A stretch of DNA of 64,000 bases from Nocardia blacklockiae. GTDB taxonomy: Bacteria; Actinomycetota; Actinomycetes; Mycobacteriales; Mycobacteriaceae. Under the pieces are notes generated by a model, which saw only the letters and a list, made by a program, of their open reading frames with translations, searched no databases and was not told the origin of the DNA. Both the position numbers and the translations under genes were made by a program. Every line of letters starts with the position of its first letter. Positions within the stretch are counted from its first letter, which is position 1. Shown here piece by piece: positions 43,966 to 52,536 of this stretch. Location of the stretch: NCBI RefSeq assembly GCF_015477355.1, contig NZ_JADLRJ010000003.1:62001-126000 (forward strand), written 5' to 3'.

Positions 43966-44858
43966 CAGTGGCCCGCCGCCCGCGCCGCCGGCGAATGCGC
44001 GAGGTAGCGCAGCGCCTTGTCCATCGAACCCAGTTGCGACGGGTGGAACCCCGGCCGCAGATAGCGGGGGAGCTCGGTGAAGAAGACCGTCCAGCTCGGG
44101 ATCACGCCGCGCCGGGTGGCGTTGAGGAACTGCAGTCCCCAGAATCGGCCCTTGTCCAGCGAGGGATCCTTGCGATAGAGGTAGCCCGCCGAGAAGACGA
44201 ACAGCGGCAGCAGCGTCGCCGAGGCCAGGATCGCGGTGCGGGCCTTGCGCGCGTAACTGCCGTCCACGTGCATGAACGCGTCGTAGACGACGCTGCGGTG
44301 CTCGACCTCCTCGGCGCCGTGCCAGCGGACCAGGTCCAGCATGGCCGGATGCATGCCCTTGGCTTCCAGCACATCGGCATTGAGCAGCCATTCGCCGAGC
44401 ACCGCGGTGTAGTGCTCCATACCGGCGAACAACCCGAGCCGTTCCTTCAGCCACTCCTGTTCGGCGCGGCCGGTGAGGCCCTGGGCGCCCAGGATCCGAT
44501 CCACCAGCCAGGCGATCTTGCCGATGTAACCGTCGACGTCGAGTCCGATTGACTGCAGGTGCTTGCGCGCGGCCTCGTGACTGCTGGCGTGCATGGTCTC
44601 CTGGCCGACGAAACCGCGCACCGCCTCGCGCAGGCGTTCGTCCTCGATCTGCGGCAGCGCCTCGGACAGCGCCTGGGCCATCGCACGCTCGCCCTCCGGC
44701 AGCACCAGATGCATCACGTTCACGATGTGGGTTGCCAGTACCTCGCCGGGGATGTAGTGCATCGGTACCGACTCGAAGTCGAAATGGACGTCGCGCGCGT
44801 TGATCGCGTGTGCCTCGTCGCGGTAGCTGCGCTCCGCTGCACCAGCCTTGTCAACCAT
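43965..44858 (-). CDS. Putative metal-dependent hydrolase (PF10118-like), possible di-iron protein
   Basis: A 297-residue protein from ATG 44858; an ORF start at 44936 would run through the operator array and is rejected. Database names call this family 'predicted metal-dependent hydrolase', but helices carry ExxH pairs (QETMHASSHEAARKH and WHGAEEVEHRSVVYDAFMHVDG) as in di-iron carboxylate proteins, and two hydrophobic stretches near 205-235 suggest membrane contact. First gene of the operon, coupled to a ferredoxin reductase, it may be the hydroxylase that starts the pathway. That role is inference; the hydrolase name is not excluded. Confidence 0.8.
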   Translation of the reverse strand: MVDKAGAAERSYRDEAHAINARDVHFDFESVPMHYIPGEVLATHIVNVMHLVLPEGERAMAQALSEALPQIEDERLREAVRGFVGQETMHASSHEAARKHLQSIGLDVDGYIGKIAWLVDRILGAQGLTGRAEQEWLKERLGLFAGMEHYTAVLGEWLLNADVLEAKGMHPAMLDLVRWHGAEEVEHRSVVYDAFMHVDGSYARKARTAILASATLLPLFVFSAGYLYRKDPSLDKGRFWGLQFLNATRRGVIPSWTVFFTELPRYLRPGFHPSQLGSMDKALRYLAHSPAARAAGH

Positions 44859-44874
44859 GCCCAGACCGTACATC

Positions 44875-44925
44875 GCAACAAAATCCATTGCAATGTTGCG
44901 GCAACAAAAATCTTCGATTTGTTGC
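44875..44925. promoter_or_regulatory. TetR-type operator array between divergent promoters
   Basis: The 98-base gap between the operon and the tetR gene holds GCAACA at 44875-44880, a perfect TGTTGC-G-GCAACA palindrome at 44894-44906, and TGTTGC at 44920-44925 facing it. The stretch 44901-44924 is also an imperfect inverted repeat (GCAACAAAAATC / GATTTGTTGC). Half-sites are spaced by roughly 19-26 bases, so two dimers could bind cooperatively and repress both directions. Confidence 0.65.
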
Positions 44926-44956
44926 ACCATGACCATTTACTGCTACGGTTGAAGCT

Positions 44957-45589
44957 GTGTCCACCGCCTGGAAAGCCCCGCTGAGCCGCGACGATGCCGC
45001 AGACGACATCGAGACGCGGATCCTGGACGCGGCCTTGCTCCAGTTCCAGAAGGTCGGGGTCAAGAAGACGACGATCGAGGACGTGGCCCGGCAGGCGGGC
45101 GTCGACCGGGTCACGGTCTACCGGCGGATGGGCTCGCGCGACGATCTGGTCCAGGCGGTCATGCATCGCGAGGTCGCCGGGGTCCTGCAGGAGGTCGCCG
45201 AGATTCCCGCGCGCCACGACGACATCGCCGGCTTGGTCGCGGACGTCTTCGTCACCGTGATCACGCGCTGGCGCACCAATCCGCTGGTGGATCGGATGCT
45301 CGCGGTCGAGCCGGAGCGCGTCGTCATGAAGCTGTCGGTGGACGGGGCCACCACCTTCGCCATGTGTGTCTCGGCCACGGCCGCCGCTTTCGACGCGGCC
45401 GTCGAGCGGGGGCTGCTGGCGCCGGCGCCGGATCTCATGACGCGCGCCGAGATCGTCTGCCGCGTCGTTCATTCGCTGGTGCTCGCTCCCGAGGGCGTGG
45501 TGCGGTTGCACAGCGACGCGGAGCTGACGGATTTCGCGCGGACCTACCTGACGCCGATCATCACCGGCCACGGCGCGCTCGCGGGCTGA
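44957..45589 (+). CDS. TetR/AcrR-family transcriptional regulator
   Basis: A 210-residue repressor. The N-terminal helix-turn-helix is TRILDAALLQFQKVGVKKTTIEDVARQAGVDRVTVYRRMGSRDDLVQAVMHR. The C-terminal ligand domain is typical of the family and does not predict the inducer; a fatty acid or CoA ester is plausible given the neighbours. The start is GTG 44957, weakly served by TTGAAGC. It is divergent from the seven-gene operon, with an operator array in the shared 98 bases, so it most likely represses the operon and itself. Confidence 0.9.
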   Translation: MSTAWKAPLSRDDAADDIETRILDAALLQFQKVGVKKTTIEDVARQAGVDRVTVYRRMGSRDDLVQAVMHREVAGVLQEVAEIPARHDDIAGLVADVFVTVITRWRTNPLVDRMLAVEPERVVMKLSVDGATTFAMCVSATAAAFDAAVERGLLAPAPDLMTRAEIVCRVVHSLVLAPEGVVRLHSDAELTDFARTYLTPIITGHGALAG

Positions 45590-45689
45590 GTCGCCGTCAG
45601 GCGAAATCCCCTGGGGGAAACGAAAATTCGAAGGCCGGAAAGCGGCGGATACTACCGACGCCCCGGCGGCGAGGTGCCCGCCCGGGACC

Positions 45690-45722
45690 GGAACCCGGTG
45701 GCGCCGCGCGCGACCGGGTTCC
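45690..45722. terminator. Perfect 10-base inverted repeat between convergent genes
   Basis: GGAACCCGGT (45690-45699) and ACCGGGTTCC (45713-45722) form a 10-base stem with a 13-base loop. It lies between the tetR gene (ending at 45589) and the small - strand gene (ending at 45749), so it is a probable bidirectional terminator. There is no T-tract, as usual in high-GC actinobacteria. Confidence 0.6.
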
Positions 45723-45748
45723 GCGGCTGTGCGAGTCGCGGTCGGCCG

Positions 45749-45910
45749 TCAGTGGCGGTCGACGTGGATCCGGGCGAGGGCCTCGCGAACCTTGGCCAGC
45801 CGGTGCGGATCGGAGACGCGGAACTCGAAGTGCACAGTGCCGTCGGGTGCGCCGATCAGCGCCACGGAAGCACGGTCCGTGACATGAAGGGCGCGGGGTA
45901 GAGCAGTCAT
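45749..45910 (-). CDS. Small hypothetical protein, 53 residues
   Basis: A short protein (MTALPRALHVTDRASVALIG...) with beta-rich composition: ASVALIGAPDGTVHFEFRVSDPH and a helical end KVREALARIHVDRH. It has no signal peptide, helix or cysteine. ATG 45910 is preceded by CTGGAGGC, a good ribosome site, which is the main support for calling it. No function can be proposed. Confidence 0.55.
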   Translation of the reverse strand: MTALPRALHVTDRASVALIGAPDGTVHFEFRVSDPHRLAKVREALARIHVDRH

Positions 45911-46106
45911 GCCTCCAGTGTGCACCGAGCGGCTATTTCCTGGCAATGTGTGCTGCGGCGCTTTTTCGCTGTGAGACCAATTCGAAATGCTAGGAGGGGC
46001 AGTCGCTTACGCCGGCCCGCCCGCGCGCGGCCGCGTTTCGGCGGCCGCCGCCAGCTAACCCGACCGGGTGACGCACTGCCGCAGGGCCGTTCCGGAAGTG
46101 CCGCCG

Positions 46107-46127
46107 CAGGCCCGAAAAACGGGCCTG
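46107..46127 (-). terminator. Terminator hairpin downstream of the desaturase gene
   Basis: CAGGCCCG-AAAAA-CGGGCCTG is a perfect 8-base stem located 25-45 bases after the desaturase stop on the - strand. CCGCCG and CGGCGG outside the stem extend it further with a small bulge. It should stop transcription of the desaturase. Confidence 0.65.
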
Positions 46128-46152
46128 GAGCGGCGGAAATGCCACGGCCCGA

Positions 46153-47151
46153 TCACTTCTCGGCGCCGACCAATTCGCGCTTGCGCGCCTCCCGGGCCAG
46201 GGCGCGGTCGCGCTGTTCCTCGAAACGCAGGCAGTCCTGCTGCAGCTGTTCCAGGAACGCGCCCAGTTCGTTGCGCACCCGGTCGCCTCGCGCGGTGAAG
46301 TCATTGCGGTCGAAGACGTTCCACTTGCGCAGCACGGGCAGCACCACCTCCTCGAGGTGCTGGCGCAGATCGTAGATCCCGTGCTTGGCCATCAGCACGC
46401 CGTTGCGCCGCCAATCCGGCATGCCGGCGCCGGGCATCTGGAAGTGCCGCACGATGTCGGCGATCGCCTGGAGCGCTTGGTCGGGCACCAGATCCAAGGC
46501 GGCGCCGCACATGTTGCGGTAGAAGATCATGTGCAGGTTCTCGTCGGCGGCGATGCGCTGCAGCATGCGGTCGGCGACAGGGTCGTCGCAGACCTTGCCG
46601 GTGTTGCGGTGCGAGACCCGGGTGGCGAGTTCCTGGAAGGTCACGTACGCCACCGAGTGCAGAAAGCCGGTGTCGGCGAGCGTTTCGGCGGTGGCCCGGC
46701 CGCTCTCCCGCACCAGTTTCATCGCGTTGTAGCCGTGGGTCATGTGCGCCATCCGGGCCTGTTCCAGCTTCACCGGATCCACGCCGCGGGTGACCACGAG
46801 ATAGTCGCGCAGGACGATGCCGTGGCGGTTCTCCTCGGCGGTCCAGCGGCCGACCCAGGTGCCCCAGGCGCCGTCCTGGGAGAAGTTCTCGGCGATTTCG
46901 CGGTGGTAGGAGGGCAGATTGTCCTCGGTGAGCAGATTGGTGATCATCGCGGCGCGCGCGACCTCGCCGAGCCGCGACTGGCCCGGCTCCCAGTCCTGTC
47001 CGCCCATCGCGGCGAAATTGCGTCCCTCGTCCCACGGCACGTAGTCGTGCGGGTGCCAGTCCTTGGCCATCGACAGATGCCGATCGACGTTCTGTTCGGC
47101 GACCGGTTCGAGCTCGAGGAGCAGTTCGAGCTGTGTCAGGTTCCTGGCCAC
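46153..47151 (-). CDS. desA: Acyl-ACP desaturase, DesA-type
   Basis: A 332-residue soluble di-iron desaturase like M. tuberculosis DesA1/DesA2: the shared run LTEDNLPSYHREIAENFSQDG, the di-iron motifs EENRH (in RWTAEENRHGIVLRDYLVVTR) and DENLH (ADENLHMIFYRN), and FQELATRVSHRNTGK. It introduces a double bond into acyl-ACP, probably serving mycolic-acid or membrane-lipid synthesis. GTG 47151 was chosen because GAGGAAGG is well placed before it and the conserved ARNLTQLELLLELEP begins there. It is divergent from the ketosynthase gene, and a hairpin lies downstream. Confidence 0.92.
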   Translation of the reverse strand: MARNLTQLELLLELEPVAEQNVDRHLSMAKDWHPHDYVPWDEGRNFAAMGGQDWEPGQSRLGEVARAAMITNLLTEDNLPSYHREIAENFSQDGAWGTWVGRWTAEENRHGIVLRDYLVVTRGVDPVKLEQARMAHMTHGYNAMKLVRESGRATAETLADTGFLHSVAYVTFQELATRVSHRNTGKVCDDPVADRMLQRIAADENLHMIFYRNMCGAALDLVPDQALQAIADIVRHFQMPGAGMPDWRRNGVLMAKHGIYDLRQHLEEVVLPVLRKWNVFDRNDFTARGDRVRNELGAFLEQLQQDCLRFEEQRDRALAREARKRELVGAEK

Positions 47152-47475
47152 GATGTTGCCCTTCCTCGATGTACGGGTGAGACGTTGCGGAGGGAAACCG
47201 GTACAGTGCATTAGCGATCGGATTGCTGCGTAGCGCGCGGCCGTACCGGTCGGGTATGCCTCGATAATCTAGACCCGCTTCGGCCGGGTGCTCGAGGCAG
47301 GAGGGTGGGTCGCATTAAACAGGACCGAACTCCTGTCGAAGAGTAGTACGGTGGCTCCGCCGGTGCGCGGAACCGGTTGACCACCAGACCGTTCCGTGCC
47401 GAGATCTCGCTCTTGCTTGTGTTCGCCGCAGTGTTGCCCCACACCCGCAGTGTTGCCACCGAAAGTGAGCCGAGA
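47152..47475. other. Divergent desA-kas intergenic region
   Basis: This 324-base region separates desA (-) from the ketosynthase gene (+). It holds a 13-base exact direct repeat described separately and several A+T-rich patches suited to promoters (TACGGGTGAGACG, GATAATCTAGACC), but no firm -35/-10 pair. No gene is seen. Confidence 0.5.
47426..47457 (+). promoter_or_regulatory. Direct repeat CCGCAGTGTTGCC x2 before the ketosynthase gene
   Basis: Exact copies at 47426-47438 and 47445-47457 have a 19-base period, close to two helical turns, and end 18 bases before the ketosynthase ATG. They are in a good place for a regulator that binds two sites on one DNA face, controlling mRNA start or elongation. 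Confidence 0.5.
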
Positions 47476-48717
47476 ATGACGCGTTCCAGTCGCAGGTACC
47501 CCGACGTCGTCGTCACCAGCCTCGCCGCGACCACTTCGCTCGCCGGCGACGTCGATTCGACGTGGAAGGGGCTGCTGCAGGGGGAGAGCGGGATCGACGT
47601 GCTCGACGACCCGTTCATCGAGCAGTTCGAGCTGCCGGTGCGGATCGGCGGCCACCTGAAGGTCAAGCCGCAGGAAGGTCTTTCCCGCGACGAGACGCGG
47701 CGGCTGTCGTACGTGGAGCAGATGGCGCTGGTGCTCGGGCGCGAGGCGTGGCGCAATGCCGGCAGCCCGGAGGTCGACAAGGAGCGGCTCGGGGTCGCGA
47801 TCGGCACCGGGCTCGGCGGCGCCGAGATGCTTGTGGACGTCAAGAAGAAGCTGTCCAATGCCGGATATCGGCGGGTCACGCCGCTGGCGATCCCGATGAT
47901 CATGCCCAACGGGGCCGCGGCGGTGGTCGGGGTGGAACTGGGCGCGAAAGCGGGTATCACGACTCCCGTTTCGGCGTGCTCGTCCGGCTCCGAGGCGATC
48001 GCGAACGCCTGGCGGATGATCGTGATGGACGATGCCGACATGGTCGTCACCGGCGGCGTCGAGGGTTCCATCCAGGCCCTGCCGATCGCCGCGTTCACCA
48101 TGATGCGGGCCATGAGCACCCGCAACGACGAGCCCAAGCGCGCCTCCCGGCCCTTCGACGTCGACCGCGACGGATTCGTCTTCGGCGAGGCCGGCGCGAT
48201 GATGGTGATCGAGACCGAGGAGCACGCCAAGGCGCGCGGCGCCACCATCCACGCCCGCCTGATGGGCGCGGGCATCACCTCCGACGCCTTCCACCTGGTG
48301 GCGCCGGATCTGGAGGGCAAGGGTGCTGCGCGGGCCATCAGCCGCGCCATGGAGACCGCCGGTCTGTCGAAAACCGATGTGACACATGTGAACGCGCACG
48401 CCACCGCCACCCCGATCGGGGACACCGCGGAGGCGAAGGCGATCACCGCGTCCATCGGCAACCACGCTTCGGTCTATGCCCCGAAGTCCGCGCTCGGCCA
48501 CTCCATCGGTGCGGTCGGGGCGCTGGAAGCGGTGCTGACCGTGCTGTCGATCCGCGACGGCGTCGTACCGCCGACGCTCAATCTGGACAAGCTGGATCCG
48601 GCGATCGACCTCGACGTCGTCGCCGGTCAGGCGCGGCCGGGGCGGATCGACTACGCGGTGAAGAACTCGTTCGGATTCGGCGGCCACAACGTGTCGTTGG
48701 CATTCGGTCGATACTGA
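47476..48717 (+). CDS. kasA: Beta-ketoacyl-ACP synthase, KasA/KasB type
   Basis: Condensing enzyme of type II fatty-acid synthesis, adding two carbons to acyl-ACP in mycolate precursor formation. The 413 residues align well to mycobacterial KasA: nucleophile Cys168 in [14 protein letters not shown], His308 in VNAHATATP (the usual G of HGT is Ala309) and His342 in [11 protein letters not shown]. The run [20 protein letters not shown] is nearly identical to KasA. It lacks acpM, fabD and kasB beside it, so it is a separate copy rather than the main FAS-II operon. ATG 47476 is the KasA-like start; the open frame runs upstream to 47377, but that would include the direct repeats. Confidence 0.9.
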   Translation: MTRSSRRYPDVVVTSLAATTSLAGDVDSTWKGLLQGESGIDVLDDPFIEQFELPVRIGGHLKVKPQEGLSRDETRRLSYVEQMALVLGREAWRNAGSPEVDKERLGVAIGTGLGGAEMLVDVKKKLSNAGYRRVTPLAIPMIMPNGAAAVVGVELGAKAGITTPVSACSSGSEAIANAWRMIVMDDADMVVTGGVEGSIQALPIAAFTMMRAMSTRNDEPKRASRPFDVDRDGFVFGEAGAMMVIETEEHAKARGATIHARLMGAGITSDAFHLVAPDLEGKGAARAISRAMETAGLSKTDVTHVNAHATATPIGDTAEAKAITASIGNHASVYAPKSALGHSIGAVGALEAVLTVLSIRDGVVPPTLNLDKLDPAIDLDVVAGQARPGRIDYAVKNSFGFGGHNVSLAFGRY

Positions 48718-48821
48718 GCGAGCCCTGCCGGGGCGCCTGCTAATCTTCGCGTGCTTCGGTGTCGATCTCTGTGTTCGGTGTCATCGCGCGACCTCGGGTG
48801 CGCGCGTGAAAAGGATAGGAA

Positions 48822-50690
48822 ATGATCGGCGAGACCTTCGATGACTATCTGGACGAGCAAGGCCACATCAAGATCCTGGGCAACGCGACCCTGATCGACT
48901 TCGTCGACAAGCACAGCGCGGCGAACGGGGACGAACTGGCCTACCGCTACATCGACTATTCGCGCGAGCGCGACGGTGAGTACCACGAACTCACCTGGCG
49001 GCAGTTCGGCGTGCGATTGCGGGCGGTGGCGGCGCGGCTGCAGCAGGTGACCCGGCCGCGCGACCGGGTGGCGATTCTGGCGCCCCAGGGCCTGGACTAC
49101 GTGGTGGGCATGTTCGCCGCCGTCTACGCGGGCAATATCGCTGTGCCGCTGTTCGATCCGGACGAGCCGGGCCACACCGACCGTCTGCACGCGGTGCTCG
49201 GCGACTGCGAGCCCACGGCCATCCTGACCGCCAGCTCGGCGGCGGCGGGGGTGCGGGAATTCTTCCGCGCGCTACCGGCGGGGCAGCGGCCCCGCATCAT
49301 CGCCGTGGACGCGATCCCCGACAGTGTCGGCGCGGGCTGGTCCGAGCCCGACATCGACATCGACAGCGTCGCCTACCTGCAGTACACCTCGGGATCCACG
49401 CGCACACCCGCCGGTGTCGAGATCACCCACCGCGCGGTGGGCACGAATCTGCTGCAGATGATCGATGCGCTGGGCATCGAGGAGGACACCCGCGGTGTCA
49501 CCTGGCTGCCGCTGTTCCACGACATGGGCCTGCTGTGCGTGATCCTGCCCGCGATCGGCGGCAAGTTCATCACCATCATGTCGCCGAGCGCGTTCGTGCG
49601 GCGGCCCTACCGGTGGATCAAGGAACTGGCCGCGCACTCCGACGGGGCCGGAACCTATGCCGCCGCACCGAATTTCGCGTTCGAGCACGCCGCGGTGCGC
49701 GGCCGGCCGAAGGCCGGGGAGGACCTGGACCTGTCGAACGTGCTCGGGTTGATCAACGGCAGCGAGCCGGTCTCGGTGACCTCGATGCAGAAGTTCAACG
49801 ACGCGTTCGCGCCCTACGGCCTGCCGAAGACGGCGATCAAGCCGTGCTACGGGATGGCCGAGGCGACACTGTTCGTCTCCGCGACCAAACGGGACGACGC
49901 GGCCAAGGTCGTGTACGTCGATCGGGGCGAGCTCAACGCCGGGCGCATGGTCGAGGTGGACCCGGACGCGGAGAACGCGGTGGCACAGGTGTCCTGCGGC
50001 CATGTGGCGCGCTCGCAGTGGGCGGTGATCGTGGACCCGGAGACCGGGGCCGAGCGGCCCGACGGCGAGGTCGGCGAGATCTGGCTGCACGGGCAGAACA
50101 TGGGCATCGGGTACTGGGCGCGGCCGGAGGAGAGCGCGGCCACCTTCGAGAACCGGCTCACCGCCCGGCAGGACGACAGCCACGCCGAGGGCACCGCGCC
50201 GGACGCGAAGTGGATGCGGACCGGCGATTTCGGCGTCTACCACGACAACGAGCTGTACATCACCGGCCGGGTGAAGGACCTGGTGATCGTCGACGGACGT
50301 AACCACTACCCGCAGGATCTGGAGATGTCGGCGCAGGAGTCCTCGACGGCGCTGCGTCCGGGGTTCGTGGCCGCGTTCTCGGTGGGGCCCAACGAGGTCG
50401 CGGGTTCGGTGCTCGAAAACGCTTCCGGCTCGGAGCATCTGGTGATCGTTGCCGAAAGGGGCAGCGGGGCCGCCAAACTCGACCCCGCGCCGATCGCGGA
50501 GACGGTGCGGGGCGCCATCTCGAAGCGCCACGGGGTGACGGTGCGGGACGTGCTGCTGGTGCCGGCGGGCTCGATTCCGCGCACCTCCAGCGGGAAGATC
50601 GCGCGGCGGGCGTGCAAGGCGGCGTATCTGGAGGGCACGCTGCGCGGCGGTTATCGGCAGCAGGCGTTCCCCGACGCGAGCGACGAATAG
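48822..50690 (+). CDS. FadD32-like fatty-acyl-AMP ligase
   Basis: A 622-residue long-chain acyl-AMP ligase of the FAAL type, near to FadD32, which activates the meromycolic chain for transfer to Pks13. It keeps the family blocks [53 protein letters not shown]-like [32 protein letters not shown] and [19 protein letters not shown]. Its start is preceded by AAAAGGATAGGAA. No pks13 or accD4 adjoins it, unlike the mycolate locus, so it may be a second FAAL for another lipid, or a relocated member. It is 104 bases downstream of the ketosynthase, possibly a shared transcript. Confidence 0.87.
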   Translation: MIGETFDDYLDEQGHIKILGNATLIDFVDKHSAANGDELAYRYIDYSRERDGEYHELTWRQFGVRLRAVAARLQQVTRPRDRVAILAPQGLDYVVGMFAAVYAGNIAVPLFDPDEPGHTDRLHAVLGDCEPTAILTASSAAAGVREFFRALPAGQRPRIIAVDAIPDSVGAGWSEPDIDIDSVAYLQYTSGSTRTPAGVEITHRAVGTNLLQMIDALGIEEDTRGVTWLPLFHDMGLLCVILPAIGGKFITIMSPSAFVRRPYRWIKELAAHSDGAGTYAAAPNFAFEHAAVRGRPKAGEDLDLSNVLGLINGSEPVSVTSMQKFNDAFAPYGLPKTAIKPCYGMAEATLFVSATKRDDAAKVVYVDRGELNAGRMVEVDPDAENAVAQVSCGHVARSQWAVIVDPETGAERPDGEVGEIWLHGQNMGIGYWARPEESAATFENRLTARQDDSHAEGTAPDAKWMRTGDFGVYHDNELYITGRVKDLVIVDGRNHYPQDLEMSAQESSTALRPGFVAAFSVGPNEVAGSVLENASGSEHLVIVAERGSGAAKLDPAPIAETVRGAISKRHGVTVRDVLLVPAGSIPRTSSGKIARRACKAAYLEGTLRGGYRQQAFPDASDE

Positions 50691-50724
50691 GCCGGCGCGG
50701 CCAGGGCGGGTAGCGTGCCCCCTC

Positions 50725-51324
50725 ATGACCTCGGGGACGAGCCCATTCCTGGACGCGCTGGCCGAATTCGAACGTGCGGTGCGCGGTGACGACGTCCGGG
50801 CGACCCGGGCCGCGCACGAGGCGCTGGCGCGGGCCTTGGATCCCGTCACGCCGGCGGAGCTGGCGCAGGCCGGTCCGCGGCTGGCGGCCGTGCTCGACGC
50901 TGTGCCGCTGGGCGGGCAGGCCAATGTCGCGGTCCTGATCGCGGTGTGCGTCGACCACGGCGCGGACGCCGCCGCCTGCGGCCCGCCGGTGCTCACGCAC
51001 CTGATCGTGAATCTCGGGTACGCGGTGGGTTTCGCGCGGGCGTGGCTGGACCGCGTGGGCGGCGCGCTGCCCGACCCCGACGGCGACCTGCCGCCGGAAC
51101 TGCTCGACGTGGACGCGGTGGAGGTCGTGCTGTCGTGGTGGGCGCTCGACGGCTGGGTCCGGGCGGGCTCGGCCCTGCTGCGGCATCCGGAGATCGGGCA
51201 GCGTCTCGACCAGGAGACGCGCGACCAATTGGCCGCGCTGCACACCGAACTCACCGAACTCACCGGGCGGCGGTACGAGGAACTCGCCGAGGCCCTCGGC
51301 GCGGCAACACCACCCGCGAGCTGA
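50725..51324 (+). CDS. Hypothetical protein
   Basis: A 199-residue, all-helical soluble protein without recognised motif. It is Ala/Leu/Asp-rich (FERAVRGDDVRATRAAHEALARALD; VVLSWWALDGWVRAGSALLRHPE). The WW and GW segments and the absence of Cys-rich or Gly-rich loops suggest a helical repeat or adaptor fold. It is 35 bases after the FAAL gene on the same strand, so co-expression is likely. No function can be inferred. Confidence 0.62.
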   Translation: MTSGTSPFLDALAEFERAVRGDDVRATRAAHEALARALDPVTPAELAQAGPRLAAVLDAVPLGGQANVAVLIAVCVDHGADAAACGPPVLTHLIVNLGYAVGFARAWLDRVGGALPDPDGDLPPELLDVDAVEVVLSWWALDGWVRAGSALLRHPEIGQRLDQETRDQLAALHTELTELTGRRYEELAEALGAATPPAS

Positions 51325-51397
51325 ACACCCGAAGCCCGCAGGTGCCGACGGCATCGGTCGCGCACCGCGGCGGAGTGCGCCGCCGCTGAACGTCGGC

Positions 51398-51727
51398 TCA
51401 GCCCGCGGGGTAGAAGAGGAACAGCGTGCACCCCGAAGCCGACTGCGGCACATGCGCGGAACCGGCCGGCGCGTGGATGAACGAACCGGCCGGGTAGTCG
51501 CGGAAGCCGTCGTTGAACGTGCCCGAGACGACGTAGACCTCCTCCGGCCCCGGCTGGTGCACGTCGATGCCCTCCCAGGTGGCGCCCGGATCCATCTCCA
51601 GCACATGGGCGCTCGCACCGTTGTCGCCGGACCACAGCGAGCGCAGCCGCACGCCCGGAAACAGCTCGCGCACCGGCACGTTCGTGACGGAGTTCCACTC
51701 GTAGCCAGGATGCTCGGTAATAGCCAT
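51398..51727 (-). CDS. Cupin-domain protein
   Basis: A 109-residue single cupin barrel. Conserved metal-site elements are HQPGPEEVYVVSGTFNDG (His, Glu, Gly spacing as in cupin motif 1) and SFIHAPAGSAHVPQSASGCTLFLFY (motif 2 with His). Such small cupins bind a metal and act as oxygenases, isomerases or anti-sigma (ChrR-like) sensors; the sequence resembles ChrR-type cupin domains but lacks an adjoining zinc domain. It is upstream of no co-directional gene within 50 bases and is convergent with the hypothetical gene. Confidence 0.8.
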   Translation of the reverse strand: MAITEHPGYEWNSVTNVPVRELFPGVRLRSLWSGDNGASAHVLEMDPGATWEGIDVHQPGPEEVYVVSGTFNDGFRDYPAGSFIHAPAGSAHVPQSASGCTLFLFYPAG

Positions 51728-51784
51728 GACCCGTGCAACCCGGCCCGTCGCTGGCTTTATTCCAAGATAGTCCGAGGATTCGGC

Positions 51785-52534
51785 TCAGGCCCGCCAGACC
51801 TGTTCTCCCGCACGGGATACCACGATGTTGGGCACCACCGCGCGCGCCGACAACCGGGAGATGGCCAGCACCAGCTCCGCGATGTCGGCGGTGGGGAGCA
51901 TGCCGGCGGGATCGAGTTCGCCGTGCTTCCAGGCGCTCATGTCGGTGTCGACGTATCCGGGGGACAGCGCGGTGGCGCTGACCCCGTGCGCCGACTCCTC
52001 CAGCGACACGGTCTCGCACAGCGAGATCAGCGCGGCCTTGGTGGCGCCGTACGCGGCCAGCCCGGCCTCGCCCGCCACACCCGTGATCGACGCTATCGCA
52101 ACGATTTTGGCGCCCCGCGCGGGATCCGCGGCGGCGCGGGCGCGCAGCAGCGGCAAGGCCGCCTGGATGATCGCGAGCGGGGCGCGGAAGTTGACGTCGA
52201 GCATGCGCTCGCGCGCCTTCACGCTCAGCTCCGCGACCGGCCCGGCGGTGCCGGTGCCCGCGCTGAGCACCAGCAGGTCCAGCCCGCCGCACCGGTCGGC
52301 GTGCGCGTCGACCAGAGCGGAAATCTGCTCGGGATCCACCATGTTCGCCGCGACCGGATGCACCTGCGCGCCGGTCTCGTCGCGCAGCCGCTGCGCGGTC
52401 TGCTGCAGGGTGTCCGCGGTGCGGGCGGCGATGGTCACCGCGTACCCCTCGCCCGCCAGCCGACGGGCGATCTCCGCGCCGATACCGCGCGAGCCGCCGG
52501 TGACCAGGGCGCTGCGCTTGCTGTCCGCGGCCAT
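51785..52534 (-). CDS. Short-chain dehydrogenase/reductase
   Basis: A 249-residue classical SDR. TGGSRGIGAEIARRLAGEGY is the cofactor-binding motif, LSAGTGTAGP the NAG-like region, IASITGVAGEAGLAAYGATKAAL the Ser-Tyr-Lys triad, and SPGYVDTDMSAW a conserved loop. It follows the thiolase gene by two bases, so both are in one operon. The pair resembles a 3-hydroxyacyl-CoA dehydrogenase/thiolase arrangement in beta-oxidation; SDRs of this group reduce or oxidise 3-keto/3-hydroxyacyl substrates, but the exact substrate is not shown. Confidence 0.88.
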   Translation of the reverse strand: MAADSKRSALVTGGSRGIGAEIARRLAGEGYAVTIAARTADTLQQTAQRLRDETGAQVHPVAANMVDPEQISALVDAHADRCGGLDLLVLSAGTGTAGPVAELSVKARERMLDVNFRAPLAIIQAALPLLRARAAADPARGAKIVAIASITGVAGEAGLAAYGATKAALISLCETVSLEESAHGVSATALSPGYVDTDMSAWKHGELDPAGMLPTADIAELVLAISRLSARAVVPNIVVSRAGEQVWRA

Positions 52535-52536
52535 CC

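Noticed and set aside
44859-44936. Longer N-terminus for the metal-dependent hydrolase
   Set aside because: The extension is encoded by the operator array and resembles no family member; the start at 44858 fits better.
47377-47475. Upstream extension of the ketosynthase reading frame
   Set aside because: Residues upstream of 47476 resemble nothing in KasA proteins and would include the direct repeats.
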